Below are positions 17,423 through 25,921 of a stretch of 64,000 nucleotides of DNA, piece by piece (positions within the stretch are counted from its first letter, which is position 1; every line of letters begins with the position of its first letter). Below the pieces are notes generated by a model, which made no database searches, was not told the DNA's origin, and worked only from the letters and a program-made list of their open reading frames with translations. The position numbers and the translations under genes are program-made. The stretch covers positions 310,001 to 374,000 of the forward strand of contig NZ_ATDL01000016.1 in NCBI RefSeq assembly GCF_000416985.1, in the 5' to 3' direction. The stretch comes from Sphingobacterium paucimobilis HER1398. GTDB taxonomy: Bacteria > Bacteroidota > Bacteroidia > Sphingobacteriales > Sphingobacteriaceae.

Positions 17423-18700
17423 AGGCAAGAAACTTATAATATAGCCTATTAAAAATCCAATCATAGAAGGTATTACCCAGCCCAGTTCGATATCGAATAG
17501 TGGTATTTTATTCCATAAGGTTAAAATATCGGTCGACCAAAGACCGAGAACTTTGCCGACATTTAAGGTTGCTATCGCGGTTGATGCTATTAAAGCGCCA
17601 ATATAGGGGGCTTTAGTCTTTACAAATCGACCGAATAGTACAATATAAAGGACAAGTGTAATGACAATAGGGTAAGCAAAGGCTAACGGGGGGTAGGCAA
17701 ATTGAATAATACTGTCGACACCCTTCACTGCAAATGCTGCAGAGAGTACACAACAGATCGTGACGATTAGTTTGTAGCTGAGTCGACCTCTGCTTAGTTC
17801 AGAAAAGAAAGATCCAACAGCGGAGGTTACGGCTATGGCTGTAGTCAGACAAGCTAAACCAATGCTCAATGCGATACCCAACATGCCATATTTGCCAAGG
17901 ATCTGCTGTGCGATTTGTATCAGCAGTGAAGAGCGTGGAATTTCCATATTGGTAACGCCTGATGTAGCCCCTAAATAGACTAGCCCGCCGTAAATAAGGA
18001 ATAAACACGACGCGGATACAATTCCTGAGGTGATTACTACTTTGTTTTTTTCTTTTAGGGTCGTATAGCCCTTCGATTTTGCAGCGTTGATGATAATCCC
18101 CGCAAAGATGACCGAAGCAAATACGTCGAGTGTTTGGTAGCCTTCGGTAAATCCTAAAGAAAAGGATTCTAGGGAATTAAGGGAGGATAACGAGTAATCT
18201 GCCGGAGGGTTTACTATACCTAATATGATGAGTGCTAAGAGAAGTAATAGCAGTAAGGGCGTGAAAAAGTTACCAATAATGTCGACAACTTTGGAGGGCA
18301 CAATAGTTAACGCCCAAGTTGCGGTGAAAAATAAGATGGAGGACCATACCGGGTTGAAATCTGGAAAGGAGGGTAGAATAGCTATTTCATGTGTAGTAGC
18401 GGCGGTTCGTGGGATAGCTATTAAGGGACCGATGCATAACATGATTATGGATCCTAATATTGGTGCAAGTTTGGAGTGAATCCGGTTCCCCAAATCATGA
18501 AATGAATTGCCAGATTGTACAATAGAAAGAATCCCAAAAAACGGCAGTAAGATGCCTGTCAGCCCAAATGCCAAAATCGTTATTGCAATGTGCGATCCTA
18601 TCTGCAGGCCAATAAAAGGCGGAAGCAGCAAGTTGCCTGCGCCAAAGAACATAGCAAATAATGCGAAGCCAATGGTCAGTATATCTTTATATTTTTTCAA
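17396..18700 (-). CDS. brnQ: Branched-chain amino acid transport system II carrier protein
   Basis: A 434-residue permease of the LIVCS family that imports Leu, Ile and Val with a cation. The N-terminal signature ILTIGFALFAMFFGAGNLLLPPFIG and about twelve hydrophobic segments fit the family and its usual length. It begins 2 nt after the folP stop, so the two share a transcript. The last codons (NTPSKS) are encoded within a terminator hairpin. Confidence 0.93.
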   Translation of the reverse strand: MKKYKDILTIGFALFAMFFGAGNLLLPPFIGLQIGSHIAITILAFGLTGILLPFFGILSIVQSGNSFHDLGNRIHSKLAPILGSIIMLCIGPLIAIPRTAATTHEIAILPSFPDFNPVWSSILFFTATWALTIVPSKVVDIIGNFFTPLLLLLLLALIILGIVNPPADYSLSSLNSLESFSLGFTEGYQTLDVFASVIFAGIIINAAKSKGYTTLKEKNKVVITSGIVSASCLFLIYGGLVYLGATSGVTNMEIPRSSLLIQIAQQILGKYGMLGIALSIGLACLTTAIAVTSAVGSFFSELSRGRLSYKLIVTICCVLSAAFAVKGVDSIIQFAYPPLAFAYPIVITLVLYIVLFGRFVKTKAPYIGALIASTAIATLNVGKVLGLWSTDILTLWNKIPLFDIELGWVIPSMIGFLIGYIISFLPKKNTPSKS

Positions 18701-18702
18701 GT

Positions 18703-19548
18703 CTATTGGTTATAAAATAAATGGATAAGTTGTTTTGCTTCAAGGACATCGTGCACACGTAATAGTTGTACTCCATGCTGTAGTAAAACGGTGTTTAGTG
18801 CGGTAGTCGCCGAGAGCGATTCTTGAGGGGTAATTTCCAGTTTCTTATAGATCATTGATTTTCTAGAAATTCCGCCGAGTAGCGGTAGGCCCATATAATG
18901 CAGTTCACCAATACGGTGCAATAGTTCGTAGTTTTGGGTAATAGTTTTTGAAAAGCCAAAACCAGGATCTAGGATAATGTCTTTGACTCCCATGTTCCTT
19001 AGCGAAGCTACCCGCTGGCCAAAGTAAATGGCGATATCTTCGACGATGTCTTCATATTCTGTAAGCTGCTGCATGGTCTCTGGTGTACCGCGCATATGCA
19101 TGAGGATATAGGGGACTTGGAGTTTCGCAACTGTAGAAAACATGTTTTCATCCAGGTTTCCACCAGATATATCATTGATAATATGTGCGCCAGCTTGGAT
19201 CGCTGCATGTGCTACCTCAGCGCGAAAGGTGTCTATGGATAGCACGATCTCTGGGGTATTGGTCGCGAGGTATTCAATGATTGGTAGTGCACGATCTATC
19301 TCTTCTTGAATAGAGATCGGCGCAGCGCCTGGTCGAGATGAATAAGCTCCTATATCGAGTATGTCTGCCCCTTGCTCTATGAGTTGGATTGCTTTTACCG
19401 ATGCTGCGTCTAGTGTATTATGTTGACCGCCGTCAAAAAAAGAATCGGGTGTTACATTGAGAATGCCCATAATCTGTGGTTTCTCGAATGTCTCTAGCTT
19501 TCCCTTTAGATTAATGCTTTGGCAGGAGGCTGTTTTTAGGCCGTGCAT
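18703..19548 (-). CDS. folP: Dihydropteroate synthase
   Basis: A 281-residue TIM-barrel enzyme that joins 6-hydroxymethyl-dihydropterin diphosphate with p-aminobenzoate, and the target of sulfonamides. Signatures are GILNVTPDSFFDGG, ADILDIGAYSSRPGA, INDISGG and ILDPGFGFSKT near the pterin site. The N-terminal ~24 residues before the core are ordinary. It heads a two-gene unit with brnQ. folC, from the same pathway, lies far away at 47064, so the folate genes are dispersed. Confidence 0.96.
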   Translation of the reverse strand: MHGLKTASCQSINLKGKLETFEKPQIMGILNVTPDSFFDGGQHNTLDAASVKAIQLIEQGADILDIGAYSSRPGAAPISIQEEIDRALPIIEYLATNTPEIVLSIDTFRAEVAHAAIQAGAHIINDISGGNLDENMFSTVAKLQVPYILMHMRGTPETMQQLTEYEDIVEDIAIYFGQRVASLRNMGVKDIILDPGFGFSKTITQNYELLHRIGELHYMGLPLLGGISRKSMIYKKLEITPQESLSATTALNTVLLQHGVQLLRVHDVLEAKQLIHLFYNQ

Positions 19549-19564
19549 AGTATTGGAATATAAT

Positions 19565-19595
19565 AAGGCTGTAACAGTTGTGCTGCTACAGCCTT
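19565..19595 (-). terminator. Terminator of the dapD-tsaC-DUF4920 unit
   Basis: A 9-bp stem (AAGGCTGTA with TACAGCCTT) with a further CAG/CTG pairing inside. It lies just beyond the stop of the DUF4920 gene on the minus strand. The following tract is only moderately T-rich. Confidence 0.65.
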
Positions 19596-19615
19596 GAATT
19601 TATTTAACAAGAGGA

Positions 19616-20020
19616 TTATTTGATAACCAATATACCATCAGCTATCATGTTAATATTGTCTGCACTCTTTTTGGTTACTTTCCCTTCCAGGATAACGGTT
19701 TTCCCATTCAGATCAGCAGGTACTGTGAAAGCTCCTTCTTTAAATCTTACCGTTATTGCATTGTCGTTAACAAGGCCTAGCATCAAGTAACATCCGCTCA
19801 TTTTACAAACTTGGGTAACCTCTCCTTTTATTTTTCCGGTGAAGGTATCCGATTTAAGCAATTTGTTTTGCAATGTCTCTGTGCTAATGGCATTATTCTG
19901 GTTAATGCTTTTACCGTAGGTCGTACCTGGAGTAGAAGGTTTAACTTCCTTTTGTTGGGCAAAACTTAGGGTTGCCAACATAAAAAGAACAAAACTAAGG
20001 GCTAATATTTTTTTCATCAT
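19616..20020 (-). CDS. Exported DUF4920 protein
   Basis: About 134 residues with a clear signal peptide (MKKILALSFVLFMLATLSFAQQ). The mature domain is the DUF4920 type: GKIKGEVTQVCKMSGCYLML, with two cysteines (CKMSGC) that could bind metal or form a disulfide, then ITVRFKEGAFTVPADLNGKTVILEGKV. It resembles an OB-fold and probably acts in the periplasm; the function is unknown. The start is ATG 20020 (MMKK) or 20017 (MKK). An in-frame ATG at 20044 is unlikely because it overlaps tsaC and disrupts the signal peptide. Confidence 0.8.
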   Translation of the reverse strand: MMKKILALSFVLFMLATLSFAQQKEVKPSTPGTTYGKSINQNNAISTETLQNKLLKSDTFTGKIKGEVTQVCKMSGCYLMLGLVNDNAITVRFKEGAFTVPADLNGKTVILEGKVTKKSADNINMIADGILVIK

Positions 20021-20024
20021 GATA

Positions 20025-20606
20025 TTATTTACGTAAGAATTCAAATTTGCCGCTGGGATCCAACTTTATAATGATAGAGGGCTCTCCTGGCGTATTTTCA
20101 TTTTGTCCAAATCTAACGATATAATCTGCCTTTTCCTTGATTAACTCGTCAATTTGGTCAAAGGTGAGAGCTGAGGGCGCGCCACTTATATTAGCAGAGG
20201 TCGAAATGATAGGCTTCTTGAAACGTTGTAGAAGCTGTTGGCAGAAAGGATGGGATACAATACGGATTCCGATACTGCCATCTTCTGCCACAGCATTTTC
20301 TGCTAGATTCTTGGCACCGGAATAAACTATCGTAATTGGCCTGTCATATACCTCTATCAGCTCATAGGCAACATCCGGAATCTCACGTACATAGCTGGCC
20401 AGCTGATTTTCGTTATGTAGGAGAATAAGCATGCTTTTGCTTTTATCTCTTTCTTTAAGTGCGAATATTTTTTCTACAGCCGCGGGGTTGGTTGCATCAC
20501 AGCCAATCCCCCAAATCGTATCGGTGGGATAAAGGATGAGGCCTCCGTTTTTAAGTGTTTCGAGCGCCTGATTTACATCTTCTTTATCAATAGATGGTCT
20601 ATGCAT
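20025..20606 (-). CDS. tsaC: L-threonylcarbamoyladenylate synthase
   Basis: A 193-residue YrdC/Sua5-domain enzyme that makes threonylcarbamoyl-AMP from Thr, bicarbonate and ATP for the t6A37 modification of ANN-decoding tRNAs. Diagnostic stretches are ILYPTDTIWGIGCDA, IFALKERDKSKSMLILL and ISTSANISGAPS. It has the short form without the C-terminal Sua5 domain. It lies between dapD (19 nt away) and the DUF4920 gene (4 nt away) in one minus-strand unit. Confidence 0.94.
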   Translation of the reverse strand: MHRPSIDKEDVNQALETLKNGGLILYPTDTIWGIGCDATNPAAVEKIFALKERDKSKSMLILLHNENQLASYVREIPDVAYELIEVYDRPITIVYSGAKNLAENAVAEDGSIGIRIVSHPFCQQLLQRFKKPIISTSANISGAPSALTFDQIDELIKEKADYIVRFGQNENTPGEPSIIIKLDPSGKFEFLRK

Positions 20607-20625
20607 TTTTATATATTATCAACTA

Positions 20626-21441
20626 TTAAACAGCTACGTTATGATCCCGAAGTGCATCATTTAGAGATGTTTTCTTGTCTGTGGAATCTTTTCGTTTTCC
20701 GATAATCAGTGCACAAGGGACCTGGTATTCACCTGCGGGAAATTTTTTGGTATACATTCCAGGGATGACGACAGAGCGAGCTGGGACACGACCTTTGTAT
20801 TCAATGGGATCTGCACCAGATACGTCGATAATCTTTGTCGAAGCGGTCAATACTACGTTAGCTCCCAGTACAGCTTCCGACTCAACATGTACACCTTCTA
20901 CAACAATAGCCCTTGATCCGACAAATACGTTGTCTTCTATAATTACAGGAGCTGCTTGCACAGGTTCTAGAACACCTCCTATACCCACTCCGCCGGAGAG
21001 ATGCACATGCTTTCCGATTTGTGCACAAGAACCTACAGTGGCCCAAGTATCAACCATAGTCCCTTCATCGACGTATGCACCTATATTGACATAAGAAGGC
21101 ATCATAATGACTCCTTTAGCCAAATATGCTCCATAACGTGCAGACGCTCCGGGGACTACGCGAACACCAAGCTCTTTGTAATTGGTTTTTAATTTCATCT
21201 TATCGTGGTAGACGAAGGGTTTGTTATCGATCTCTTGCATCTCACGTATAGGGAAATATAATATAACTGCTTTTTTTATCCAATCATTGACATGCCAACG
21301 GTCACCTATCGGCTCTGCTACACGGAACTCGCCATTGTCTAGTTTCATGACAACGGTTTGAATGGCTTCAAAATACTCTTTGAATTCTAAAAGATGTCTT
21401 TCTTCCCAAGCTTCTTCGACTAGTTTTTGCAGATTTTGCAT
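20626..21441 (-). CDS. dapD: 2,3,4,5-tetrahydropyridine-2,6-dicarboxylate N-succinyltransferase
   Basis: A 271-residue left-handed beta-helix transferase of the succinylase branch of diaminopimelate/lysine synthesis. It moves succinyl from succinyl-CoA to tetrahydrodipicolinate. Hexapeptide-repeat signatures are clear (VNIGAYVDEGTMVDTWATVG, GVGIGGVLEPVQAAPVIIED), and the length is typical of DapD. Its product feeds peptidoglycan as well as lysine. It is the first gene of the dapD-tsaC-DUF4920 unit. Confidence 0.96.
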   Translation of the reverse strand: MQNLQKLVEEAWEERHLLEFKEYFEAIQTVVMKLDNGEFRVAEPIGDRWHVNDWIKKAVILYFPIREMQEIDNKPFVYHDKMKLKTNYKELGVRVVPGASARYGAYLAKGVIMMPSYVNIGAYVDEGTMVDTWATVGSCAQIGKHVHLSGGVGIGGVLEPVQAAPVIIEDNVFVGSRAIVVEGVHVESEAVLGANVVLTASTKIIDVSGADPIEYKGRVPARSVVIPGMYTKKFPAGEYQVPCALIIGKRKDSTDKKTSLNDALRDHNVAV

Positions 21442-21477
21442 TTTTATATGGTGTTAGTAGTGATTAATTGTGCACCA

Positions 21478-21509
21478 CAAACTTAGATAAAATGCTTTGT
21501 ATTCACCAA
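21478..21509 (-). promoter_or_regulatory. Bacteroidota-type promoter of dapD
   Basis: Read on the minus strand: TTG (21509-21507), 21 bp, then TAAGTTTG (21485-21478). The -7 element matches TAnnTTTG exactly. The predicted leader is about 30 nt. Confidence 0.55.
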
Positions 21510-21595
21510 TGTATAGCCGAAAAAATCAATCGTATTGACCTATAGGTATGGAAAATAGCTTGTTTTTTTACATTTCTTTTTTATTATAAAAGCGG

Positions 21596-21603
21596 TATTT
21601 TTG
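21596..21603 (+). promoter_or_regulatory. -7 element next to the start of the S4 gene
   Basis: TATTTTTG matches TAnnTTTG and ends only 4 nt before the ATG at 21608. If used, the mRNA would be leaderless or nearly so. No good -33 TTG is seen 18-21 bp upstream. Confidence 0.35.
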
Positions 21604-21607
21604 TTTT

Positions 21608-22015
21608 ATGGCGAGTGAAAATGAAAAACTGAGAATTGATAAGTACCTGTGGGCGATTCGAATATTTAAGACGCGTAGCCTAGCGACGGAAGCATGTAAA
21701 GCAGGACGGGTCAAATTGAATGGTGCTAATGTGAAGCCTTCGTATGTGGTTAAGGTTGGAGAGACATATACTATCCAAAAAGGAATAGAGAAAAAAGTTG
21801 TACTGGTTACAGGATTATTGGAACGAAGGGGAGATGCGAAAACGGCTGCTGAACACTATATCGATAAAACTCCAATTGAGGAGACCTATGGATTTAAATC
21901 TACTTTTCATGCACCGATTTTAAAGCGTGATCGAGGGACAGGAAGACCTACGAAAAAAGATAGACGTGAAATCGATGATTTGAGAGGTAGCGAATGGTGG
22001 GAAGAGTCTGAATAA
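21608..22015 (+). CDS. S4 domain RNA-binding protein (Hsp15-like)
   Basis: A 135-residue basic protein with an N-terminal S4 RNA-binding domain (about residues 6-65): LRIDKYLWAIRIFKTRSLAT, CKAGRVKLNGANVKPSYVVK and VGETYTI. A charged C-terminal tail follows (KRDRGTGRPTKKDRREIDDL). This is the Hsp15/HslR arrangement; the E. coli homologue recycles 50S subunits that carry nascent chains. It is a single gene, convergent with gltA. Confidence 0.9.
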   Translation: MASENEKLRIDKYLWAIRIFKTRSLATEACKAGRVKLNGANVKPSYVVKVGETYTIQKGIEKKVVLVTGLLERRGDAKTAAEHYIDKTPIEETYGFKSTFHAPILKRDRGTGRPTKKDRREIDDLRGSEWWEESE

Positions 22016-22046
22016 AAAAGGCAGAAATTTAATTTCTGCCTTTTTT
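22014..22046. terminator. Bidirectional terminator between the S4 gene and gltA
   Basis: A-run, 9-bp perfect stem (GGCAGAAAT with ATTTCTGCC), TTA loop and T-run. The A-run begins in the stop codon of the S4 gene, and the T-run ends just before the gltA stop. Confidence 0.92.
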
Positions 22047-22047
22047 A

Positions 22048-23334
22048 TTATCGATGGTCTGTGTCTGGATATTGACGACTGGTTTCACCAGTATATACTT
22101 GTCTAGGACGTCCAATAGGCTCTTTGTTGTCCCGCATTTCTTTCCATTGTGCAATCCATCCCGGAAGCCGACCTAAGGCAAATAATACGGTAAACATGTC
22201 CGATTTAAAGCCTAAAGCACGGTAGATAATGCCGGAGTAGAAATCTACGTTTGGATATAATTTTCTGTCAATGAAGTACTGGTCACTGAGGGCTGCTTTT
22301 TCTAATCCTTTTGCAATGTCTAGAACAGGGTCTTCAACACCTAGTTTTTCCAATACGTCATCACATGCTTTTTTGATGATTTTTGCACGAGGATCAAAGT
22401 TTTTATAAACACGATGACCAAAACCCATTAGTCGGAACGGATCGTTTTTGTCCTTTGCTTTAGCAAGGTATTTCTCTACATCACCGCCGTCATTTTTGAT
22501 GTCTTCCAACATTTCGATTACCGCTTGGTTAGCTCCACCATGAAGCGGTCCCCAAAGGGCATTGATACCTGCTGACACCGATGCATATAGATTGGCGTTA
22601 GAAGAACCAACGATACGTACCGTCGATGTTGAGCAGTTTTGCTCGTGATCGGCGTGAAGGATTAATAAAATGCGCATGGCATCTAATACTGCTTCATCAA
22701 ATATTTTATCGCAGTTGACTTCACCAAAAATCATGTTCATGAAATTGTCGATATAGCCTAGATCTTTTTTAGGGTATACAACAGGATGGCCTAATGATTT
22801 CTTTTGAATCCAGGATACGATAGTCGGCATCTTGCCTAAGAGGTTGATTATTGTTTTGTACTCTTCTTCTTCTGATTGGTTCGGATTCAAAGATTCTGGA
22901 TAGAATGCTGACAAAGCTCCGACCAAACAAGATAATTGTCCCATAGGGTGAGACTTAGAAGGAAATCCAGAGAAGAACATTTTCATGTCTTCGTGTACCA
23001 TCATCTGTCTCTTGATATCGGTTCTGAATTGCTCTAAAATATCTTTAGAAGGTAGGTTGCCAAATATTAGCAGATAGGCAACTTCTAAGAAAGTTGATTT
23101 TTCTGCTAGGTCTTCAATTTTGTAACCACGGTATTTTAATATTCCTTTTTCACCATCTAAAAAGGTTATTGCACTTTTAGTAGCGCCTGTATTTTTAAAA
23201 CCAGGATCTAGTGTAATGTATCCTGATTGATCTCTTAATTTTGAAATATCAATGGCCTTTTCATTTTCTGTTCCTGTTATAACTGGAAATTCAAACGTAT
23301 TGCCATCTAAGGTAAAGGATGCTGTTTCAGACAT
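22048..23334 (-). CDS. gltA: Citrate synthase
   Basis: A 428-residue hexameric-type citrate synthase that condenses oxaloacetate and acetyl-CoA. Active-site regions are visible: ILHADHEQNCSTSTVRIVGS, GALWGPLHGGANQAV (as NALWGPLHGGANQAV) and GFGHRVYKNFDPRA. I use ATG 23334 (MSETASFTLDGN), which gives the normal length. An upstream in-frame ATG at 23391 would add 19 hydrophobic residues and would lie upstream of the predicted transcription start. Confidence 0.97.
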   Translation of the reverse strand: MSETASFTLDGNTFEFPVITGTENEKAIDISKLRDQSGYITLDPGFKNTGATKSAITFLDGEKGILKYRGYKIEDLAEKSTFLEVAYLLIFGNLPSKDILEQFRTDIKRQMMVHEDMKMFFSGFPSKSHPMGQLSCLVGALSAFYPESLNPNQSEEEEYKTIINLLGKMPTIVSWIQKKSLGHPVVYPKKDLGYIDNFMNMIFGEVNCDKIFDEAVLDAMRILLILHADHEQNCSTSTVRIVGSSNANLYASVSAGINALWGPLHGGANQAVIEMLEDIKNDGGDVEKYLAKAKDKNDPFRLMGFGHRVYKNFDPRAKIIKKACDDVLEKLGVEDPVLDIAKGLEKAALSDQYFIDRKLYPNVDFYSGIIYRALGFKSDMFTVLFALGRLPGWIAQWKEMRDNKEPIGRPRQVYTGETSRQYPDTDHR

Positions 23335-23357
23335 AATCAAATTTCTATGTGTATTCA

Positions 23358-23386
23358 CAAAAATATAAAAATCAATGACAAAACAA
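23358..23386 (-). promoter_or_regulatory. Bacteroidota-type promoter of gltA
   Basis: On the minus strand: TTG (23386-23384), 18 bp, TATTTTTG (23365-23358). This exact TAnnTTTG match would start transcription near 23351, about 17 nt before the MSETAS start. It supports the shorter gltA reading. Confidence 0.65.
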
Positions 23387-23554
23387 CCCATGCTTTAAAT
23401 TTTAAATGACATTTATCGGTCAAAATTATCAAGTTGGTAGAAAATAAATATCGTTAATATCTGTTTCGGTCATTAATTTATCTGATTTACCCTGTTCTGT
23501 GTTTGGCTAGACCGCGTCCGCATAAAACAAATATGTGGAAATATTTCTTTTTGT

Positions 23555-23569
23555 TACGATTTTTTCGTA
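23555..23569 (+). promoter_or_regulatory. Inverted repeat, possible BlaI-type operator
   Basis: TACGA, five T, TCGTA: a 15-bp inverted repeat 30 bp before the ATG of the BlaI-type repressor gene. BlaI/MecI repressors bind short TAC/GTA dyads over their own promoters, so position and symmetry fit autoregulation. Only 5 bp per arm, so it may be chance. Confidence 0.35.
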
Positions 23570-23598
23570 GACTTGCGATGTATTAGTAGATTAATAAT

Positions 23599-23967
23599 AT
23601 GGAACTTGACAAGTTAACACTACAAGAAGAAGAGGCAATGTTATCGATATGGCAATTGCAGGGCGGTTTTATCAAAGAAATATTGGATAACCTGAAAGGG
23701 GAGCCTGTACCTTACACGACATTGGCGTCGACGGTCAAGAACCTCGTAAAGAAAGGATATGTTAAACCGGTGTCGTATGCAAATGCCAAGCGCTATGAAC
23801 CTGTGATTTCTGAAGAAGAATATAAAGGAAGGTATATGAATTCTTTTGTCGGCGATTACTTCCGTAATTCTTATAAAGAGATGGTTTCTTTTTTTGTAAA
23901 GGAGGAGAAATTGTCCGAAGACGAGTTGAAAGAGATTATGGATATGATTAAAAGAGGAAAGTCTTAA
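23599..23967 (+). CDS. BlaI/MecI/CopY family transcriptional repressor
   Basis: A 122-residue winged-helix repressor. Its N-terminal domain (LTLQEEEAMLSIWQLQGGFI through YTTLASTVKNLVKKGYVKP) matches BlaI/MecI. The C-terminal part (FVGDYFRNSYKEMVSFFV) is a dimerisation helix region like those cut by the partner protease. It lies 42 nt before a BlaR1-type M56 membrane peptidase gene, the classical repressor-sensor pair. No beta-lactamase lies next to the pair, so the signal and targets are unknown. Confidence 0.93.
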   Translation: MELDKLTLQEEEAMLSIWQLQGGFIKEILDNLKGEPVPYTTLASTVKNLVKKGYVKPVSYANAKRYEPVISEEEYKGRYMNSFVGDYFRNSYKEMVSFFVKEEKLSEDELKEIMDMIKRGKS

Positions 23968-24009
23968 CCTTATGAGGTGTTAAGCAGTGAACTTTTAATA
24001 AACTGGATT

Positions 24010-25875
24010 ATGGAAAATGTACTTACTTATATTCTGCAGGCCAGTCTATTGCTGGGAATAGTCTTCCTAGGCTATATTCTCTTGCTGAAAGGGGTTACCT
24101 TTTATAGATTAAATCGGATTTATTTCCTTGTAGGTGGGGTCTATTCCTTGATCTATCCCTTTCTTAAAGTGGATGAGTGGTTTCGGGAGGAAGTGATATC
24201 CGTTGTGCCTGGCGTATGGGATTATATGACAGATTACCTACCGGAAAGCGTTGCTGGTACCTTCTCTTTAGGACACTTGTTGTTGTCTGTTCTTTTGATA
24301 GGAGCTGGTGCTTTTTTTGTTAAATTGGTATTACAGCTGTTGAGTCTTTGTCGAATCCATTTTTATTCCGAAAAATCCAGTTGGAAAAATTATCTTTTTC
24401 GGAACGTATTTTTTCCAATTGTTCCCTTTTCTTTTTTCAATAAAATATATGTGCATCAGGATCAGCACGGCGACCCTGAGCTCTATGATATTTTCAAACA
24501 TGAGGAGATCCATGTGAAAGGCCTTCACTCATTGGATATTTTATTGTTCGAAATGCTTTTGATAGGATGTTGGTATAATCCCTTCGTATGGCTTATGCGC
24601 AAAGCGGTGCGTCAAAATCTAGAATTCTTGACTGATCAACAAGTACTGGATAAGGGTGTGGATCGGCAAACCTATCAATACTCTTTGCTGAATGTCACTA
24701 CACAGGGCGTGTCCCTAGGCGTAGGCAATCAGTTTAATTTTAGAACCTTAAAAAAGCGCATTATGATGATGAACAAAAGACGCTCTTCGAAGATTGAGTT
24801 GAGCAAGTACGCCTTCCTGTTGCCTATTGTGATCCTAGCTGGGGCTAGTCTTACCGTAAGCAAAGCAGAGGGGAAAATAGAAGAATTGGTGGAACGGATT
24901 AAAGAGACACCGGTCGATGCGGTACTTCCTGTTGCTGTGATGCAGGAGCTGGTACGTTCGACAGATACCATCAAACAGCATAAAGTGGAACCTAATGCTG
25001 TTTCAGGTTCAACAGTTGGGGCTTTTGGAGCTGCCCTGAAGGGCGATGCAGTCGGCTTGCGCGCAGATTCTGTATTACATGTAGTATCGGCAGGGGAAGT
25101 AGAACCTATTCTTTTTGTAGATGGTTTACGTTATTATGGGAATATATCGCGGTTGGATCCGAACGATATAGAGAGTATACATGTTTTTAAAGGAAAACAG
25201 GCAATCGCTTTATATGGTGATCAAGCAAAAGATGGGGCTGTTTTGATAAAAACAAAAGATGGATCTCTAACACAACGTCTTCATGGCAAGGTTCCTGCCT
25301 CTATTCCTAGTGATTCCACCAAAAATGTTTTGAGAGGTATTTTTATTTCTGCTAACCCTGCGGGACATGGGACTAAGGCTAAACCTATAATAGTTCTGGA
25401 TGGAAAGGTTATGGAAGATAGTTATGATGTTAATCTATTAAACTCCGCTGATATACATAGTGTATCCGTGTTGAAAGATAAAGCAGCAGAGACGCTTTAT
25501 GGACCAGGAGCGAAAAATGGGGTAATTGTGATGGTTTCGAAGACTTTTGCTCGCGAAGCTAATTCTGTTGAGAAAGATACCGTTTCGCATTTAATAGAAC
25601 GTAAAGGCAATTCTGCTAAATTATCAGAGAATAAAAAAGAGGCTATAGAAGAGAGGATATTTGTGTTAAATAAGGACACTAGACTCAATTGGCCGACTGC
25701 TGCATTGCTTGTAATAAATAAGGAGGTTCAAAAGCCTGGTTTTGATATTAATACTATTCCTGTTGATAAGATTGAGTCTATAACAATTCTAAAAAGCCCG
25801 GAGGCAAAAATACTGTTTGGGGAATTAGGAAAAGATGGTGTGGTATTAGTGACGACCAAGAAAAGTGCAATTTGA
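24010..25875 (+). CDS. BlaR1-type M56 membrane metallopeptidase with three plug-like modules
   Basis: A 621-residue protein. The N-terminal part (to about residue 290) has four hydrophobic segments and a zinc-peptidase motif HEEIH followed by LLIGCWYNPFVW, typical of M56 peptidases such as BlaR1. A helix (YAFLLPIVILAGASLTVSK) leads to the extracytoplasmic part. Instead of a penicillin-binding domain it carries three tandem modules resembling TonB-receptor plug segments, each of the form VDG...DIESI.V.K...A..LYG..AKDGVVL. I use ATG 24010 rather than the GTG at 23977. It probably cleaves the BlaI-type repressor encoded just upstream. Confidence 0.88.
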   Translation: MENVLTYILQASLLLGIVFLGYILLLKGVTFYRLNRIYFLVGGVYSLIYPFLKVDEWFREEVISVVPGVWDYMTDYLPESVAGTFSLGHLLLSVLLIGAGAFFVKLVLQLLSLCRIHFYSEKSSWKNYLFRNVFFPIVPFSFFNKIYVHQDQHGDPELYDIFKHEEIHVKGLHSLDILLFEMLLIGCWYNPFVWLMRKAVRQNLEFLTDQQVLDKGVDRQTYQYSLLNVTTQGVSLGVGNQFNFRTLKKRIMMMNKRRSSKIELSKYAFLLPIVILAGASLTVSKAEGKIEELVERIKETPVDAVLPVAVMQELVRSTDTIKQHKVEPNAVSGSTVGAFGAALKGDAVGLRADSVLHVVSAGEVEPILFVDGLRYYGNISRLDPNDIESIHVFKGKQAIALYGDQAKDGAVLIKTKDGSLTQRLHGKVPASIPSDSTKNVLRGIFISANPAGHGTKAKPIIVLDGKVMEDSYDVNLLNSADIHSVSVLKDKAAETLYGPGAKNGVIVMVSKTFAREANSVEKDTVSHLIERKGNSAKLSENKKEAIEERIFVLNKDTRLNWPTAALLVINKEVQKPGFDINTIPVDKIESITILKSPEAKILFGELGKDGVVLVTTKKSAI

Positions 25876-25891
25876 TTGTAAAATATAATTG

Positions 25892-25917
25892 AAAGGCCTG
25901 TTTTTAGCAGGCCTTTG
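25892..25917. terminator. Bidirectional terminator between the M56 gene and pth
   Basis: A 9-bp perfect stem (AAAGGCCTG with CAGGCCTTT) and a TTTTTAG loop between two converging genes. Confidence 0.8.
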
Positions 25918-25921
25918 TAAT

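Noticed and set aside
23599..25875. Beta-lactam resistance island around the BlaI/BlaR1-like pair
   Set aside because: No beta-lactamase or PBP2a gene is adjacent, and the sensor domain is not penicillin-binding. The serine hydrolases at 59-62 kb are distant and in another unit.
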